Assembly: GCA_937904375.1 (NCBI GenBank)
Contig: CALDIG010000237.1
Coordinates: 1-20,126, forward strand
Source of the DNA: an uncultured Prevotellaceae bacterium
GTDB taxonomy: Bacteria > Bacteroidota > Bacteroidia > Bacteroidales > Muribaculaceae
Length of the DNA: 20,126 bases
Direction: 5' to 3'
Below the pieces are notes generated by a model. It was given only the letters and a program-made list of their open reading frames with translations, did not search any database and was not told the DNA's origin. Positions within the stretch are counted from its first letter, which is position 1; each line of letters starts with the position of its first letter. The translations under genes and the position numbers were made by a program. Positions 1 to 7,222 of this stretch are shown here, piece after piece.

Positions 1-209
1 TGTGAGAGGAAAGGGAGCGAAAGCCAAAACTCTCGCTCCCCGACCTACTCGATTCATTATCCCCGTTTTGTCGTCAATTTTCCCATTGAGTATTTTTGTG
101 GTGATGCTGGCGATGAATACCGACTTCACCATCATCCGTGCGGCAAACGAAGTGCTCTATCGGTAACGAGCATAGGGAGAGCCGTGACAATTAAATCTTT
201 CAAAAACAA
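1..209. other. Intergenic left edge with one hairpin
   Basis: No gene is seen here. Positions 13-20 (GGGAGCGA) and 33-40 (TCGCTCCC) form a perfect 8-bp inverted repeat with a 12-nt loop. On the - strand the hairpin is followed by TTTCC, so it could end a leftward transcript, but the T run is weak. The rest, up to the first start codon at 210, holds no clear TAnnTTTG promoter box; TAAATCTTTC just before the gene is only a loose match. Confidence 0.35.
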
Positions 210-542
210 ATGAATAAAGATTTGATTGCACTTGCAAAGGAATGCCCGGGCCTGCAGGTTTCTATCTCACTGGGCGAGTTGGTCGAGGCTGGCAGAATGC
301 TGGTCGCTGAAACCAAAAGAGAGTTGGAACAGGATATCGCTGATTCCAAAGCTGAGACATACGTTAGCCGTGCACAGGCCATGCAGATCCTGGGCAAGGG
401 CTCAACGACGCTCTGGCGCTGGAAGAAGCTCGGTTACCTGGTCCCCGTCACCGTCGGTGCTATTGACAGGTACCGTATGAGTGACATTCGTCGAATCATG
501 GAGGGTGGCGACAACGCTGCTCAGGAAGGAGATGCCGTATGA
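210..542 (+). CDS. Small helix-turn-helix DNA-binding protein (MerR/excisionase-like)
   Basis: The 110-residue product has a charged helical N-terminus (about residues 1-48) and a helix-turn-helix at about 50-98. In the latter, SRAQAMQILGKGSTTLWRWKK reads as a recognition-helix region and is followed by a short strand and a DIRRIM helix. This layout is common in the small DNA-binding proteins that open the replication or control module of Bacteroidetes mobilizable elements, where they act like excisionase- or MerR-type helix-turn-helix proteins. The stop overlaps the start of the next gene by 4 bp (ATGA), so the two are translationally coupled. The start lies behind an A-rich stretch without a Shine-Dalgarno sequence. 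A role in excision or in controlling the ATPase/primase genes is inferred from context only. Confidence 0.75.
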   Translation: MNKDLIALAKECPGLQVSISLGELVEAGRMLVAETKRELEQDIADSKAETYVSRAQAMQILGKGSTTLWRWKKLGYLVPVTVGAIDRYRMSDIRRIMEGGDNAAQEGDAV

Positions 543-1747
543 AGATTAAGAAGTGGCAGAATCCTATCACGAGTCGAGGCAATGACGGCTCCAAGAAAGT
601 TCCTATCGAGCCTAAGCCTGCACAGATTAGGTTGGATTTGGATCTTGAGAACAGCACGGCTGCAACTGTAACTGTGGCGCCGGTTGCCCCCCAGGGTTCA
701 ACAGTACAGATGAGTGTGGGCAGCGATGCCTCCACTACCGTTCCCGCTGTCGGCACCAATAATGGTCCGGACTATTCGCTGATTGACTCCCCGAAGGAGA
801 ATCCTAACGTGGGGCTGTTCACGGTCAAGACTGCGAGCCAGGCCCTCATGGACGCTAAGAATAGGCCGGTACCCCGATACCTGTTTGGACAGCTTTGGTA
901 TGAGGGCGAGAATTGTATCCTGTTCTCTGACACCAACCAAGGCAAGACCATTCTTGCTGTGCAGATCGCAGAAGCCATCAGCAGCGGTCGCCGTGCCACG
1001 GTAGGCTTGGCGATGGATGCTCCGGCACAGAAGGTTGCCTACTGTGACTTTGAGCTTTCTGAAATGCAGTTTAGGAAGCGCTACAGCGATGCCAACGGTA
1101 ATGATTATCCGTTCTCAGATAATCTGTTGCGCGTTGAGATCAACCCCGACGCTGACTGTCCTGACGGGTGCAGCTTCGAGGAATATCTCAAGATGTCTCT
1201 GGAGCAGCTTGTTGTTGATTACGGGGTGAAGGTTATCGTCATCGACAACATCACCTTTCTGTGCAATGAGTTGGAGAAGGCCCAGGGTGCTCTGCCCCTG
1301 ATGAAGTGGTTGAAGGCTTTTGGTCGTCAGCATGGTCTCTCGATCCTCGTCCTGGCTCATACGCCCAAGCGTCCTTTGTCAAGCCCCATCACGTTGAATG
1401 ACCTGGCTGGGAGCAAGATGTTGAGCAATTTCGCCGACAGCATCTTCGCCATCGGTGCCAGCGCTAAGGACCCCAGCTTGCGCTATATCAAGGAACTGAA
1501 ACAGCGCAATGAGCCTTACAGGTACCAGGCAGACAACGTGATTGTGTGCGAGATCGAGAAACCCGGTAACTTCTTGCAGTTCAGTTTCCGTGAGTACGGG
1601 TGTGAGAGTGACCACCTGACCGCTACCCGGAGGGACGAGGAGGTCAAGCGTGCCAAGGAATTACAGGCCCAAGGTAAAACCCAGCGCGAGATTGCTGACC
1701 AGATGGGTGTGTCCCTCGGCAAGGTCAACAACCTACTGAAGCCGTAG
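539..1747 (+). CDS. RepA/DnaB-like P-loop ATPase (AAA_25 type) with C-terminal HTH
   Basis: A 402-residue protein. Residues 1-90 are low-complexity (rich in T, V, P and S). A RecA-fold ATPase core follows at about 110-345: Walker A-like SDTNQGKT at 130-137, Walker B-like VIVIDN at 232-237, and a LAHTPKR motif at 272-278 typical of RepA-type hexameric helicases. Residues 365-400 look like a resolvase-type helix-turn-helix (AKELQAQGKTQREIADQMG). The Walker A lacks the first glycine, which is usual for this family. RepA-like ATPases unwind or load at plasmid and element origins. The gene overlaps the preceding HTH gene by 4 bp and is followed by a DUF6371 primase-like gene, the usual replication trio of Bacteroidetes elements. 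The ATPase call is firm; the replication role is inferred. Confidence 0.82.
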   Translation: MKIKKWQNPITSRGNDGSKKVPIEPKPAQIRLDLDLENSTAATVTVAPVAPQGSTVQMSVGSDASTTVPAVGTNNGPDYSLIDSPKENPNVGLFTVKTASQALMDAKNRPVPRYLFGQLWYEGENCILFSDTNQGKTILAVQIAEAISSGRRATVGLAMDAPAQKVAYCDFELSEMQFRKRYSDANGNDYPFSDNLLRVEINPDADCPDGCSFEEYLKMSLEQLVVDYGVKVIVIDNITFLCNELEKAQGALPLMKWLKAFGRQHGLSILVLAHTPKRPLSSPITLNDLAGSKMLSNFADSIFAIGASAKDPSLRYIKELKQRNEPYRYQADNVIVCEIEKPGNFLQFSFREYGCESDHLTATRRDEEVKRAKELQAQGKTQREIADQMGVSLGKVNNLLKP

Positions 1748-1754
1748 TATTATC

Positions 1755-1813
1755 GTTCATGGTGTTCATGGACCAGTAAACGTGAACAAACTGAACAAAT
1801 GAACACCGTGAAC
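1755..1813. repeat. TGAAC half-site cluster / 15-bp inverted repeat
   Basis: In 59 bp, GTTCA occurs at 1755 and 1764, and TGAAC at 1783, 1792, 1800 and 1809, that is at steps of 8-9 bp. The outer arms (GTTCATGGTGTTCAT at 1755-1769 and ATGAACACCGTGAAC at 1799-1813) are complementary at 14 of 15 positions. The block lies between the ATPase and the DUF6371 gene. It could be an iteron-like origin, an operator for the upstream HTH protein, or an RNA hairpin controlling the downstream gene. Confidence 0.6.
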
Positions 1814-1831
1814 ACTTTAAAACTTAATATA

Positions 1832-2782
1832 ATGAGAGAATACCAGTATAGTTTAGCTAAGAAGGGCAAGTGTATTTGCCCGCAGTGCGGTAAAAAGACG
1901 TTTGTGTGCTACGTCGACGAGAACGGCAACGTGCTCGACGAGGGCGTGGGTAAGTGTGACCGTGCAGATAAATGCGCCTACCACTACCCGCCGCGTGAGT
2001 ACTTCAAGGACAACAATTTGACGAGACCCAGCCTGCCGTCTACATACAGACCCAGTCTGCCTGCGTATGTCCCACCGAGTTACATCGACCCGGCTATTTT
2101 CAAGAAGTCAGTCGAGGGGGCGAAGAAGCACTCCAACGTATTTGCTCTGTGCTTGGGGCTCAACCTTGACAAGGAGACTGCCCAGCGCATTGAAAGTGAA
2201 TACTATATCAGTACTTCCAAGCATTGGGACGGAGCAACAGTTTTCTGGCAGGTGGACAGATACGGTCGCGTTCGTACTGGTAAAATCATGCTGTATGATT
2301 GGCCGTCATGCAAGAGGGTCAAGAAACCGTTCCCTCACGTTACCTGGGTGCACACGGTCTTGAACCTGCCCAATTTCAACCTGAAGCAGTGCCTCTTCGG
2401 TGAGCACCTCCTCGACAAGTACCCCGACAAGCCCGTCGCTGTGGTTGAGAGTGAGAAGACTGCGGCTATTCTCGGCGGCGTGATGCAGGACTGCGTCGCT
2501 GTTGCCTGTGGTGGATGCGGTAACCTCACTGCCTCTATGTGTGAGCCGCTGAGAGGTCGCGACGTTATTCTGTTCCCTGACAACGGGAAATATGATGAAT
2601 GGAGCGAGAAAGGTAAGTCAATGGCCCACATGTTCAAAAGGCTGCGGATTTCTGGCTTCATGGAGAGCGCAGCGTGTGATGGCTCCGATATCGCTGACTT
2701 CATCTTGAAAGAGTATGTGCTCTGGAGAAACAGTGGAGACGGCGACATTCACCTTGACTTGGAACTCGAGCGGTTGAGTTGA
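1832..2782 (+). CDS. DUF6371-like primase/Toprim protein
   Basis: About 316 residues from the start chosen here. An in-frame ATG lies upstream at 1799, but it falls inside the inverted repeat, and family members usually begin with the MREYQYSL-type sequence found at 1832. The N-terminus carries a zinc-binding pattern: CICPQCGKK, then a cysteine in GKCDRADKCAYHY, which resembles the CHC2 zinc finger of primases. Around residues 195-230 a stretch reading VAVVESEKTAAILGG matches the ESE/K motif of Toprim-like domains that recycle or bind DNA ends, and LFPDNGK further on would be the acidic Toprim motif. Proteins of this type accompany RepA-like ATPases on Bacteroidetes mobilizable elements and are thought to prime or assist replication. 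The family call is good; biochemical activity is inferred. Confidence 0.75.
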   Translation: MREYQYSLAKKGKCICPQCGKKTFVCYVDENGNVLDEGVGKCDRADKCAYHYPPREYFKDNNLTRPSLPSTYRPSLPAYVPPSYIDPAIFKKSVEGAKKHSNVFALCLGLNLDKETAQRIESEYYISTSKHWDGATVFWQVDRYGRVRTGKIMLYDWPSCKRVKKPFPHVTWVHTVLNLPNFNLKQCLFGEHLLDKYPDKPVAVVESEKTAAILGGVMQDCVAVACGGCGNLTASMCEPLRGRDVILFPDNGKYDEWSEKGKSMAHMFKRLRISGFMESAACDGSDIADFILKEYVLWRNSGDGDIHLDLELERLS

Positions 2783-2798
2783 CAATTATTAATTGATG

Positions 2799-2824
2799 GC
2801 TGGGGTGGGCAACCTCACCCCAGC
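2799..2824. terminator. Strong GC hairpin between the DUF6371 and LRR genes
   Basis: GCTGGGGTG (2799-2807) pairs perfectly with CACCCCAGC (2816-2824); two more pairs close a CAAC loop. On the + strand only TTAT follows and then a run of A, so it is a poor intrinsic terminator for the DUF6371 gene. It may partly terminate or protect the message end. Confidence 0.45.
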
Positions 2825-2845
2825 TTATAAAAAAAAAGCATTAAA

Positions 2846-3691
2846 ATGAAATTACAGATTAAGGAAGGAACAAAACTGATTGCCCCTCGCCAGTACGAAG
2901 GCAGGGACGACATTGAGGAACTTATCATTGCTGACACTGTAGAGGAAATCGGTAATGGAGCGTTCCAAGGATGCATTAATCTCAAGAAAATCACTTGGGG
3001 AGCGAGTGTTCACAGCATCGGTAATTATGCATTTCTACATTGTAGATCATTGAAAACGTTGTATCTGCCAAACTCAATAAAGCGTATCGGACACATTGCA
3101 TTCGGCTATTGCACAGGGCTGTCTTACGTTGAGTTCGAAGACGACAACGAAGTGGACATCTGGACTGCGGTCTTCTTTTTTTGTACTGGACTTGTATGCG
3201 TAATCTTACCCAACGGATATAAACATATCCACGAGTATACTTTCTGCGGATGCCCAAAACTTGAGGACATTTTTATTCCCGGATCCGTAACGGGCATCGG
3301 TTGGGGAGCGTTCCAAGGAGTTGCTGCCGAGGAGATAGAGTTACCCGATTCAATCGAAACTATCGATGCGCATGCGTTTAGCGAGTCAAAAATTACACGC
3401 ATAGTCATCCCCGGTAGTGTTTTTACTATTGGTGAATCAGCTTTCGAGCTTTGCTATGGCCTTAAAAGCGTCGAAATAGGTGATTCTGTTGTGTGCATTG
3501 GAAGTAAGGCCTTTGAGGACTGCCATGCGCTTAGCGAGGTGACGTTCAGGAGCACTATTATAGGCTCCATAGGGACCTACGTTTTCAAGGGATGTAAGAA
3601 CCTCAAGCGCATTAACGTGCCTGCCAGTGCTATGAGCCAGTACAAGCGCTTATTGCCCAAGTTCCTGCACAAGAAACTGGTGGAATTCTGA
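2846..3691 (+). CDS. BspA-like leucine-rich repeat protein (LRR_5), apparently cytosolic
   Basis: The 281-residue protein is built from about nine to ten repeats of roughly 22-24 residues with the BspA/LRR_5 pattern (for example IGNGAFQGCINLKKI, IGNYAFLHCRSLKTL, IGESAFELCYGLKSV, IGSKAFEDCHALSEV). They run from about residue 25 to 270. LRR_5 proteins are abundant in Bacteroidales; many are secreted surface proteins. This one begins MKLQIKEGTKLIAPRQ with no hydrophobic signal sequence and no sorting tail, so it most likely stays in the cytoplasm as a binding protein. The start follows an A-rich leader, and the gene is closed by a terminator at 3738-3765. Its partner is unknown. Confidence 0.82.
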   Translation: MKLQIKEGTKLIAPRQYEGRDDIEELIIADTVEEIGNGAFQGCINLKKITWGASVHSIGNYAFLHCRSLKTLYLPNSIKRIGHIAFGYCTGLSYVEFEDDNEVDIWTAVFFFCTGLVCVILPNGYKHIHEYTFCGCPKLEDIFIPGSVTGIGWGAFQGVAAEEIELPDSIETIDAHAFSESKITRIVIPGSVFTIGESAFELCYGLKSVEIGDSVVCIGSKAFEDCHALSEVTFRSTIIGSIGTYVFKGCKNLKRINVPASAMSQYKRLLPKFLHKKLVEF

Positions 3692-3737
3692 TAGCCCCCT
3701 CGTCTAAGCGTCATTCAGGATGCAGCGGCGACATTAT

Positions 3738-3765
3738 GGGAGCGGCGGTGAGCCGTTCCCTTTTT
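3738..3765 (+). terminator. Rho-independent terminator of the LRR gene
   Basis: GGGAGCGGC (3738-3746) and GCCGTTCCC (3752-3760) form a 9-bp stem with one G-T wobble and a 5-nt loop, followed directly by TTTTT. It lies about 45 bp after the LRR stop and just before the convergent NADAR gene ends. Confidence 0.75.
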
Positions 3766-3793
3766 CGTGCCCATAGGTGGCTTCTGAGCGCCT

Positions 3794-4831
3794 TTAATAG
3801 ACTGATTGGGTGTCGCTATCTCCTGGGGGTGGTAACGGGAGTCCACGGCCATTTACGCCGGTCAGGGCAATATAGCCTTCACGCAGCGGGTTGAAGTACT
3901 CATCGAGGCCGTAGAAGTAGTGTCCCTGTCGGCATTCATCGAGGGCAAGCTTGAACCACTCCACATACTCAGGATCGCTTCCATGGGCGTTGCGGGCGAG
4001 GCGTGGGTATTCCTGGATGACTCTCTCAGCATTCTCACGTGGGGTCATGCCGCTGTCGTCCCATGGCAGAGTGCAGTCGGGGGTATATAGTGCCTGGTCG
4101 TCCCCGCGCTGCTCGTTGAAGAATGCGCCGCACCCTTTCCACGTGTTTTTCTTTATCGTGAGCCAGCAGCGGTAACACATGCCGTTGGGGCTGATATAGG
4201 GGCACACACGGAACAGCTCGTAGCCCATCCGGTGCAGTTCAGCGACCGTTTCATAGTACCTGACAAACCGGGCGTGCATCTCATTGGCGGCTTGCTCCTC
4301 ACGCAGTTGTCGGCGCACGTCCATGAGGGCTAATCCGAGCAGATTCTTACCGCGCCACTTCCTCGGATCAAGAGCATCGGGGTTGAACTCGTCAAGGCCA
4401 ATACCCCAAATGGTATCCTTAGGGCTAGCCTCGACCAGAACCTTATCTTCCGTGCCCAACAGGAATTCTTGCAAGTGGGGATTCTGTGAAAATTTGGCCC
4501 AATTGCCTCTGACCACGACTTCGTAACGTTCACGTTCCCACGCGTTGCCGTCAAAGCCCGCTACCCTGCGTCCCAGTTTCTTGATGGTCAGTTGGTCTGT
4601 CTCTCGCAATATCTGCTGGAGTATTTGCTCGTCGTTGAAAATACGTGCCTTTTCAGCCATCATAAACTGCTCTGCACAGTTATAGGTCAGTCCGTCAACG
4701 GTAAACGAGCAAGGATACCACTGACTGAGACACGCCTTGGTCACGCCTTCACCCTTGTTCGTGTGCCCCCAGAAGAAAACGAAGTCTTCCTTGGCAAGGC
4801 GTCCTTTATTGCATAATGTTATCAAATTCAT
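3794..4831 (-). CDS. NADAR domain protein with an unassigned C-terminal domain
   Basis: 345 residues. Positions about 16-178 form a NADAR domain (YbiA/DUF1768 family): FVFFWGH near the start, NCAEQFMMAEKA at 51-62, GRRVAGF at 87-93, ASPKDTIWGIG at 135-145 and WRGKNLLG at 159-166. NADAR proteins cleave N-glycosidic bonds. Some act on riboflavin intermediates, and others remove ADP-ribose from guanine in DNA, countering DarT-type toxins. Residues about 185-345 form a second region that I do not recognise. It has a cysteine-rich stretch (RVCPYISPNGMCYRCW, then WKGCG) and a tryptophan- and tyrosine-rich tail. No DarT-like partner is visible in the window. The gene stands alone, convergent with the LRR gene. 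Confidence 0.82.
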   Translation of the reverse strand: MNLITLCNKGRLAKEDFVFFWGHTNKGEGVTKACLSQWYPCSFTVDGLTYNCAEQFMMAEKARIFNDEQILQQILRETDQLTIKKLGRRVAGFDGNAWERERYEVVVRGNWAKFSQNPHLQEFLLGTEDKVLVEASPKDTIWGIGLDEFNPDALDPRKWRGKNLLGLALMDVRRQLREEQAANEMHARFVRYYETVAELHRMGYELFRVCPYISPNGMCYRCWLTIKKNTWKGCGAFFNEQRGDDQALYTPDCTLPWDDSGMTPRENAERVIQEYPRLARNAHGSDPEYVEWFKLALDECRQGHYFYGLDEYFNPLREGYIALTGVNGRGLPLPPPGDSDTQSVY

Positions 4832-4921
4832 TTTTTTTCTAGTTAAGCTTGAAAAACGGAAATGTCAAGACCTATTTATTATTATAGAAAGATATGGTTG
4901 ATATCGTGAATTTCAGATAAA

Positions 4922-4929
4922 CAAATTTA
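4922..4929 (-). promoter_or_regulatory. Candidate -7 box (TAAATTTG) for the NADAR gene
   Basis: Read on the - strand, 4929-4922 is TAAATTTG, a full match to the Bacteroidetes -7 consensus TAnnTTTG, about 90 bp upstream of the NADAR start. The surroundings are very AT-rich, so a chance match is possible. No convincing -33 element was found. Confidence 0.4.
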
Positions 4930-4969
4930 CATATTGACTATATAAATAATAAAATAAATAGGAAAAAAT

Positions 4970-5086
4970 ATGATTTATTTAAGTATTTTTTTAAAAGTAT
5001 TGCGCGACATTTGTATCAGTGTCGCAGCTCATTATGCAGCCAAACTTTTGGATGAGTGGCTTGAAGAAGATGAAAAATCAGAGTAA
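4970..5086 (+). CDS. Possible small ORF, 38 aa, hydrophobic N-terminus and acidic tail
   Basis: ATG at 4970 opens 38 codons ending in TAA at 5084-5086. The product starts MIYLSIFLKVLRDICISVAA, an amphipathic-to-hydrophobic helix, and ends in an acidic stretch (LLDEWLEEDEKSE). It follows an AT-rich leader with GGAAAAAAT just before the ATG, and a hairpin follows at 5103-5137. The composition suits a small membrane-associated peptide, such as a type I toxin-like product or a small helper protein, but no known family is recognised. No clear promoter was found on this strand, so its expression is uncertain. Confidence 0.35.
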   Translation: MIYLSIFLKVLRDICISVAAHYAAKLLDEWLEEDEKSE

Positions 5087-5102
5087 CCTTATGGTCTAAT
5101 CC

Positions 5103-5137
5103 GAGAAGGGCGCGTATAGTTGTTACGCACCCTTCTC
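5103..5137. terminator. Long hairpin between the small ORF and the 105-aa gene
   Basis: GAGAAGGGCGCGTA (5103-5116) pairs with TACGCACCCTTCTC (5124-5137): 14 positions with one mismatch and a 7-nt loop. On the - strand the mismatch becomes a G-T wobble, so the hairpin is most stable in leftward RNA. It probably ends transcription from the 105-aa gene, and from the small ORF on the other side, although neither flank has a strong T run. Confidence 0.55.
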
Positions 5138-5191
5138 TATTATAACTGCCATGGCAAACTAGTAATACCAGCATCGAACCGTGCGTGGATA

Positions 5192-5509
5192 TCACTCGCT
5201 GACACGGAGCAGGATGGTGGCGTTGACGCACGGGGCTGTCATGACGATGGTACGGTAACCGGCCTTGTAGCCTGGAGTCCTTGAACCGGCGACTTTGACC
5301 TTGGTATTGCCTTGGTGCAGGATGGCTATCAGGTTAGCGCTGCAGCCCTCGTATTGGCGATACTCGGCATCGACGGTTCTCTTGAACAGGCATTCATAAT
5401 CATAAGCACAGATGATATACTCAACATCTGCCTTCTTGATCCTTTCAACGGGGATGATTGACTCTCTGCTAGATGACCTTCTTCTGGGTCCACAAGGTAC
5501 ACAACACAT
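5192..5509 (-). CDS. Hypothetical protein, 105 aa
   Basis: An open frame of 105 codons between two hairpins, behind an A-rich leader (AAAAATCGAGAATT before ATG). The product begins with a cysteine- and arginine-rich segment (MCCVPCGPRRRSSSRES) followed by a more ordinary sequence with alternating hydrophobic residues (VEYIICAYDYECLFKR; ATILLRV at the end), suggesting a small mostly-beta protein. I recognise no family. It is the only sizeable frame here, and its spacing relative to the hairpins on each side suits a single-gene unit. A real gene is somewhat more likely than not. Confidence 0.5.
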   Translation of the reverse strand: MCCVPCGPRRRSSSRESIIPVERIKKADVEYIICAYDYECLFKRTVDAEYRQYEGCSANLIAILHQGNTKVKVAGSRTPGYKAGYRTIVMTAPCVNATILLRVSE

Positions 5510-5555
5510 AATTCTCGATTTTTATTGTTAATGTATGAGTTAATTATTTCTGATT

Positions 5556-5609
5556 AAAAAAGTGTGGGCTGGGTAGGACTTGAACTAACCCGATGCCACA
5601 ACCCACACT
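5556..5609 (-). terminator. Terminator of the DUF2130 gene with tRNA-like folding
   Basis: Read on the - strand: AGTGTGGG (5609-5602), an inner hairpin GGGTTAG / CTACCC around the loop TTCAAGTC (5591-5571), then CCCACACT (5568-5561) running into six T (5561-5556). It lies 27 bp after the DUF2130 stop. The TTCAAGTC loop beside an 8-bp closing stem resembles the T-arm and acceptor of a tRNA, but no D-arm or anticodon arm is present. Confidence 0.65.
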
Positions 5610-5635
5610 ATTGTTTTGTGCTTCCCGATGAAGGG

Positions 5636-6991
5636 TTAGAAGAGGTTGTGGTCGGGCGCCTGAGCAGCCTCATCTCCTCCTGTCGATGCCTCGCGGGCTT
5701 CATCAAACTTCTTCTTCATAGTGGGCAGGCCACGAGTGAGTTTCTTGATGGTCAAGTCCTCCAGGTCCTTATTTGCCAACCTCATATTGTTATCAGCACC
5801 AAGCAGGCTAGCTTTGACCTTCTGAAGCTGGTCAATAGTTTTGTCGATCTGCTCAATGGCCTTGTTGCACTTATCGTTTGATAATTGATAGTGCCTGAGG
5901 AAGGTGCCCTTGAAATCGTCCAAGCGCGACTCAAAGGTGGTCACGTCGTACGACTGCTGCTGAGCCAATGCCAGGTCCATCTGCAACTGCACACTTTTCT
6001 TGGAAGTCTGCACCAAGAGCGTGATCAGCGGGATGAAGAACTGGGGACGGATGACGTACATCTTGGGATAGCGATGGCTCATATCAACGATACCGCCATT
6101 GTAGAGTTCGCTATCGGGCTCCAGCAAGGAAACAAGTACTGCAAATTCACAGCCTTTTGCGTTTCGGTCAGCATCGAGTTTCTTCAAGAAGTCCTCGTTG
6201 TGATGTTTGGTGGCGGTTTCATCCATCTCGTTCTTCATTTCGAACATAATTGAGATGTACTCGAAGCCGTCCTCATAGTCACGGAAGATGAAGTCGCCCT
6301 TGCTGCCGCCGGAAGCGTCATTGTCCTTCTCGAAATAGGCATTGGGGAACATCGGCCTCAATCGGTTGAACTCGGCACTACAATGGGTCTCAAGCGTCTC
6401 ACCGACCATCTTAGTTGACAGACGGGCTTTTAGGTCCTTGTAGTAGTCAACCAATTCTTGCTTCTGTCGCAGTTCCTGCTCATAGTGGTCCTTCTGGCTC
6501 TGCTCGCGCTGGAGGGCGGCGTTTTTCTCAGCGGCCATCTGACTCCTGAGCTCAGCGATGACGGCATCCTTGGCCTGGATATCGTCCTTTGCCTTGTTTT
6601 GCTCTTGGAGCACGGCCACCTGAACCATCTGCTCTTGCTGCTCGGCTTGAGCCTTGAGTTTGTTGATCTCAGTGTCCTTCTCGGCCAGCTCCTGGTTGAA
6701 CTTGAGGCGCTCTGCTTGGACTGCACTGCTCACTTGCTCGGTCAAGCGTGCGATCTCGGCATCCTTCTTGCTGAGCTCGACCACCTTGGCGCCTAAGCGC
6801 TGCTCATAGTCCTGCTTTGCCTTCAGTTCCTTGTTCTCCAGTTCGGCTTGCTGCTTCTCGTGCAGTTCGGCGACGCGGCGTTCAAGTTCTTGCTGGAACT
6901 CGGTGTTTTTCACTTGGCTGACGATTGCTGCATAGTCGGCCTCATCTACACTAAATACACTTCCACAATTGGGGCATTTTAATTCCTTCAT
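5636..6991 (-). CDS. DUF2130 protein: zinc-ribbon-like start, long coiled coil, PD-(D/E)XK-like core
   Basis: 451 residues from the start at 6991. An in-frame ATG at 7042 would lie almost at the predicted transcription start. The 6991 start is followed by KELKCPNCGSVF, the usual opening of the family, and also fits the leader shared with the Z1 gene. A CxxC motif sits at about 6-9. A Q/E/K-rich coiled coil spans about 30-195, and the DUF2130 region about 195-400. Within it, KGDFIFRD (D233) and FEMK (E251, K253) fit the D...ExK pattern of PD-(D/E)XK nucleases. That nuclease reading is inference from the motif. The protein may act in DNA processing or defence. The gene forms its own unit behind the operator at 7081-7097 and ends at the terminator at 5556-5609. 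Confidence 0.8.
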   Translation of the reverse strand: MKELKCPNCGSVFSVDEADYAAIVSQVKNTEFQQELERRVAELHEKQQAELENKELKAKQDYEQRLGAKVVELSKKDAEIARLTEQVSSAVQAERLKFNQELAEKDTEINKLKAQAEQQEQMVQVAVLQEQNKAKDDIQAKDAVIAELRSQMAAEKNAALQREQSQKDHYEQELRQKQELVDYYKDLKARLSTKMVGETLETHCSAEFNRLRPMFPNAYFEKDNDASGGSKGDFIFRDYEDGFEYISIMFEMKNEMDETATKHHNEDFLKKLDADRNAKGCEFAVLVSLLEPDSELYNGGIVDMSHRYPKMYVIRPQFFIPLITLLVQTSKKSVQLQMDLALAQQQSYDVTTFESRLDDFKGTFLRHYQLSNDKCNKAIEQIDKTIDQLQKVKASLLGADNNMRLANKDLEDLTIKKLTRGLPTMKKKFDEAREASTGGDEAAQAPDHNLF

Positions 6992-7062
6992 TGTTAATTT
7001 GTTTTTAATGGTTGTTAAACAAAACTCATCAGGTAAGGACACGTTCCCTCACGTTGACGATG

Positions 7063-7097
7063 CAAAGATAAATCGAAAGTGTTCAGTTTAAGTGAAC
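7063..7097 (-). promoter_or_regulatory. Operator-promoter of the DUF2130 gene
   Basis: On the - strand the 17-bp inverted repeat GTTCACTTAAACTGAAC (7097-7081; 14 of 16 non-central positions self-complementary) is followed by 10 bp and then TATCTTTG (7070-7063), a full TAnnTTTG -7 box. The repeat covers the place of the -33 element, as expected for a repressor site. From 7037 to 7097 the sequence is 57/61 identical to 10261-10321 upstream of the Z1 gene. Confidence 0.78.
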
Positions 7098-7152
7098 ACT
7101 TGTGGTTAATTAACCTTATCTTGTAACAATAGGCTTTAGAAGACTTTAAATA

Positions 7153-7188
7153 GGGGAAGAAAATCATAGGGTCCCGATAATCTTCCCC
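7153..7188 (-). terminator. Probable terminator of the Z1 gene
   Basis: GGGGAAGA (7153-7160) and TCTTCCCC (7181-7188) are a perfect 8-bp inverted repeat, with a further small GGG/CCC hairpin in the loop. On the - strand TATTTAAAG follows. It lies about 35 bp after the Z1 stop and before the DUF2130 operator, so it separates the two units. Confidence 0.5.
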
Positions 7189-7222
7189 CGATTGTCCCAG
7201 CTCAATGCTACATTTCGGTTGA

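Noticed and set aside
3794..5509. A DarT-NADAR toxin-antitoxin pair
   Set aside because: Neither the 105-aa protein nor the 38-aa frame resembles a DarT ADP-ribosyltransferase; the NADAR gene stands alone.
5561..5609. A tRNA gene on the - strand
   Set aside because: Only a T-loop-like TTCAAGTC and a closing stem are present; the span is about 49 nt, with no D-arm or anticodon arm, and the inner stem is not a regular 5-bp T-stem.
6992..7042. An extended N-terminus for the DUF2130 protein starting at 7042
   Set aside because: It would leave only about 15 nt after the predicted transcription start, adds a sequence unlike the family, and lies in the leader shared with the Z1 gene.
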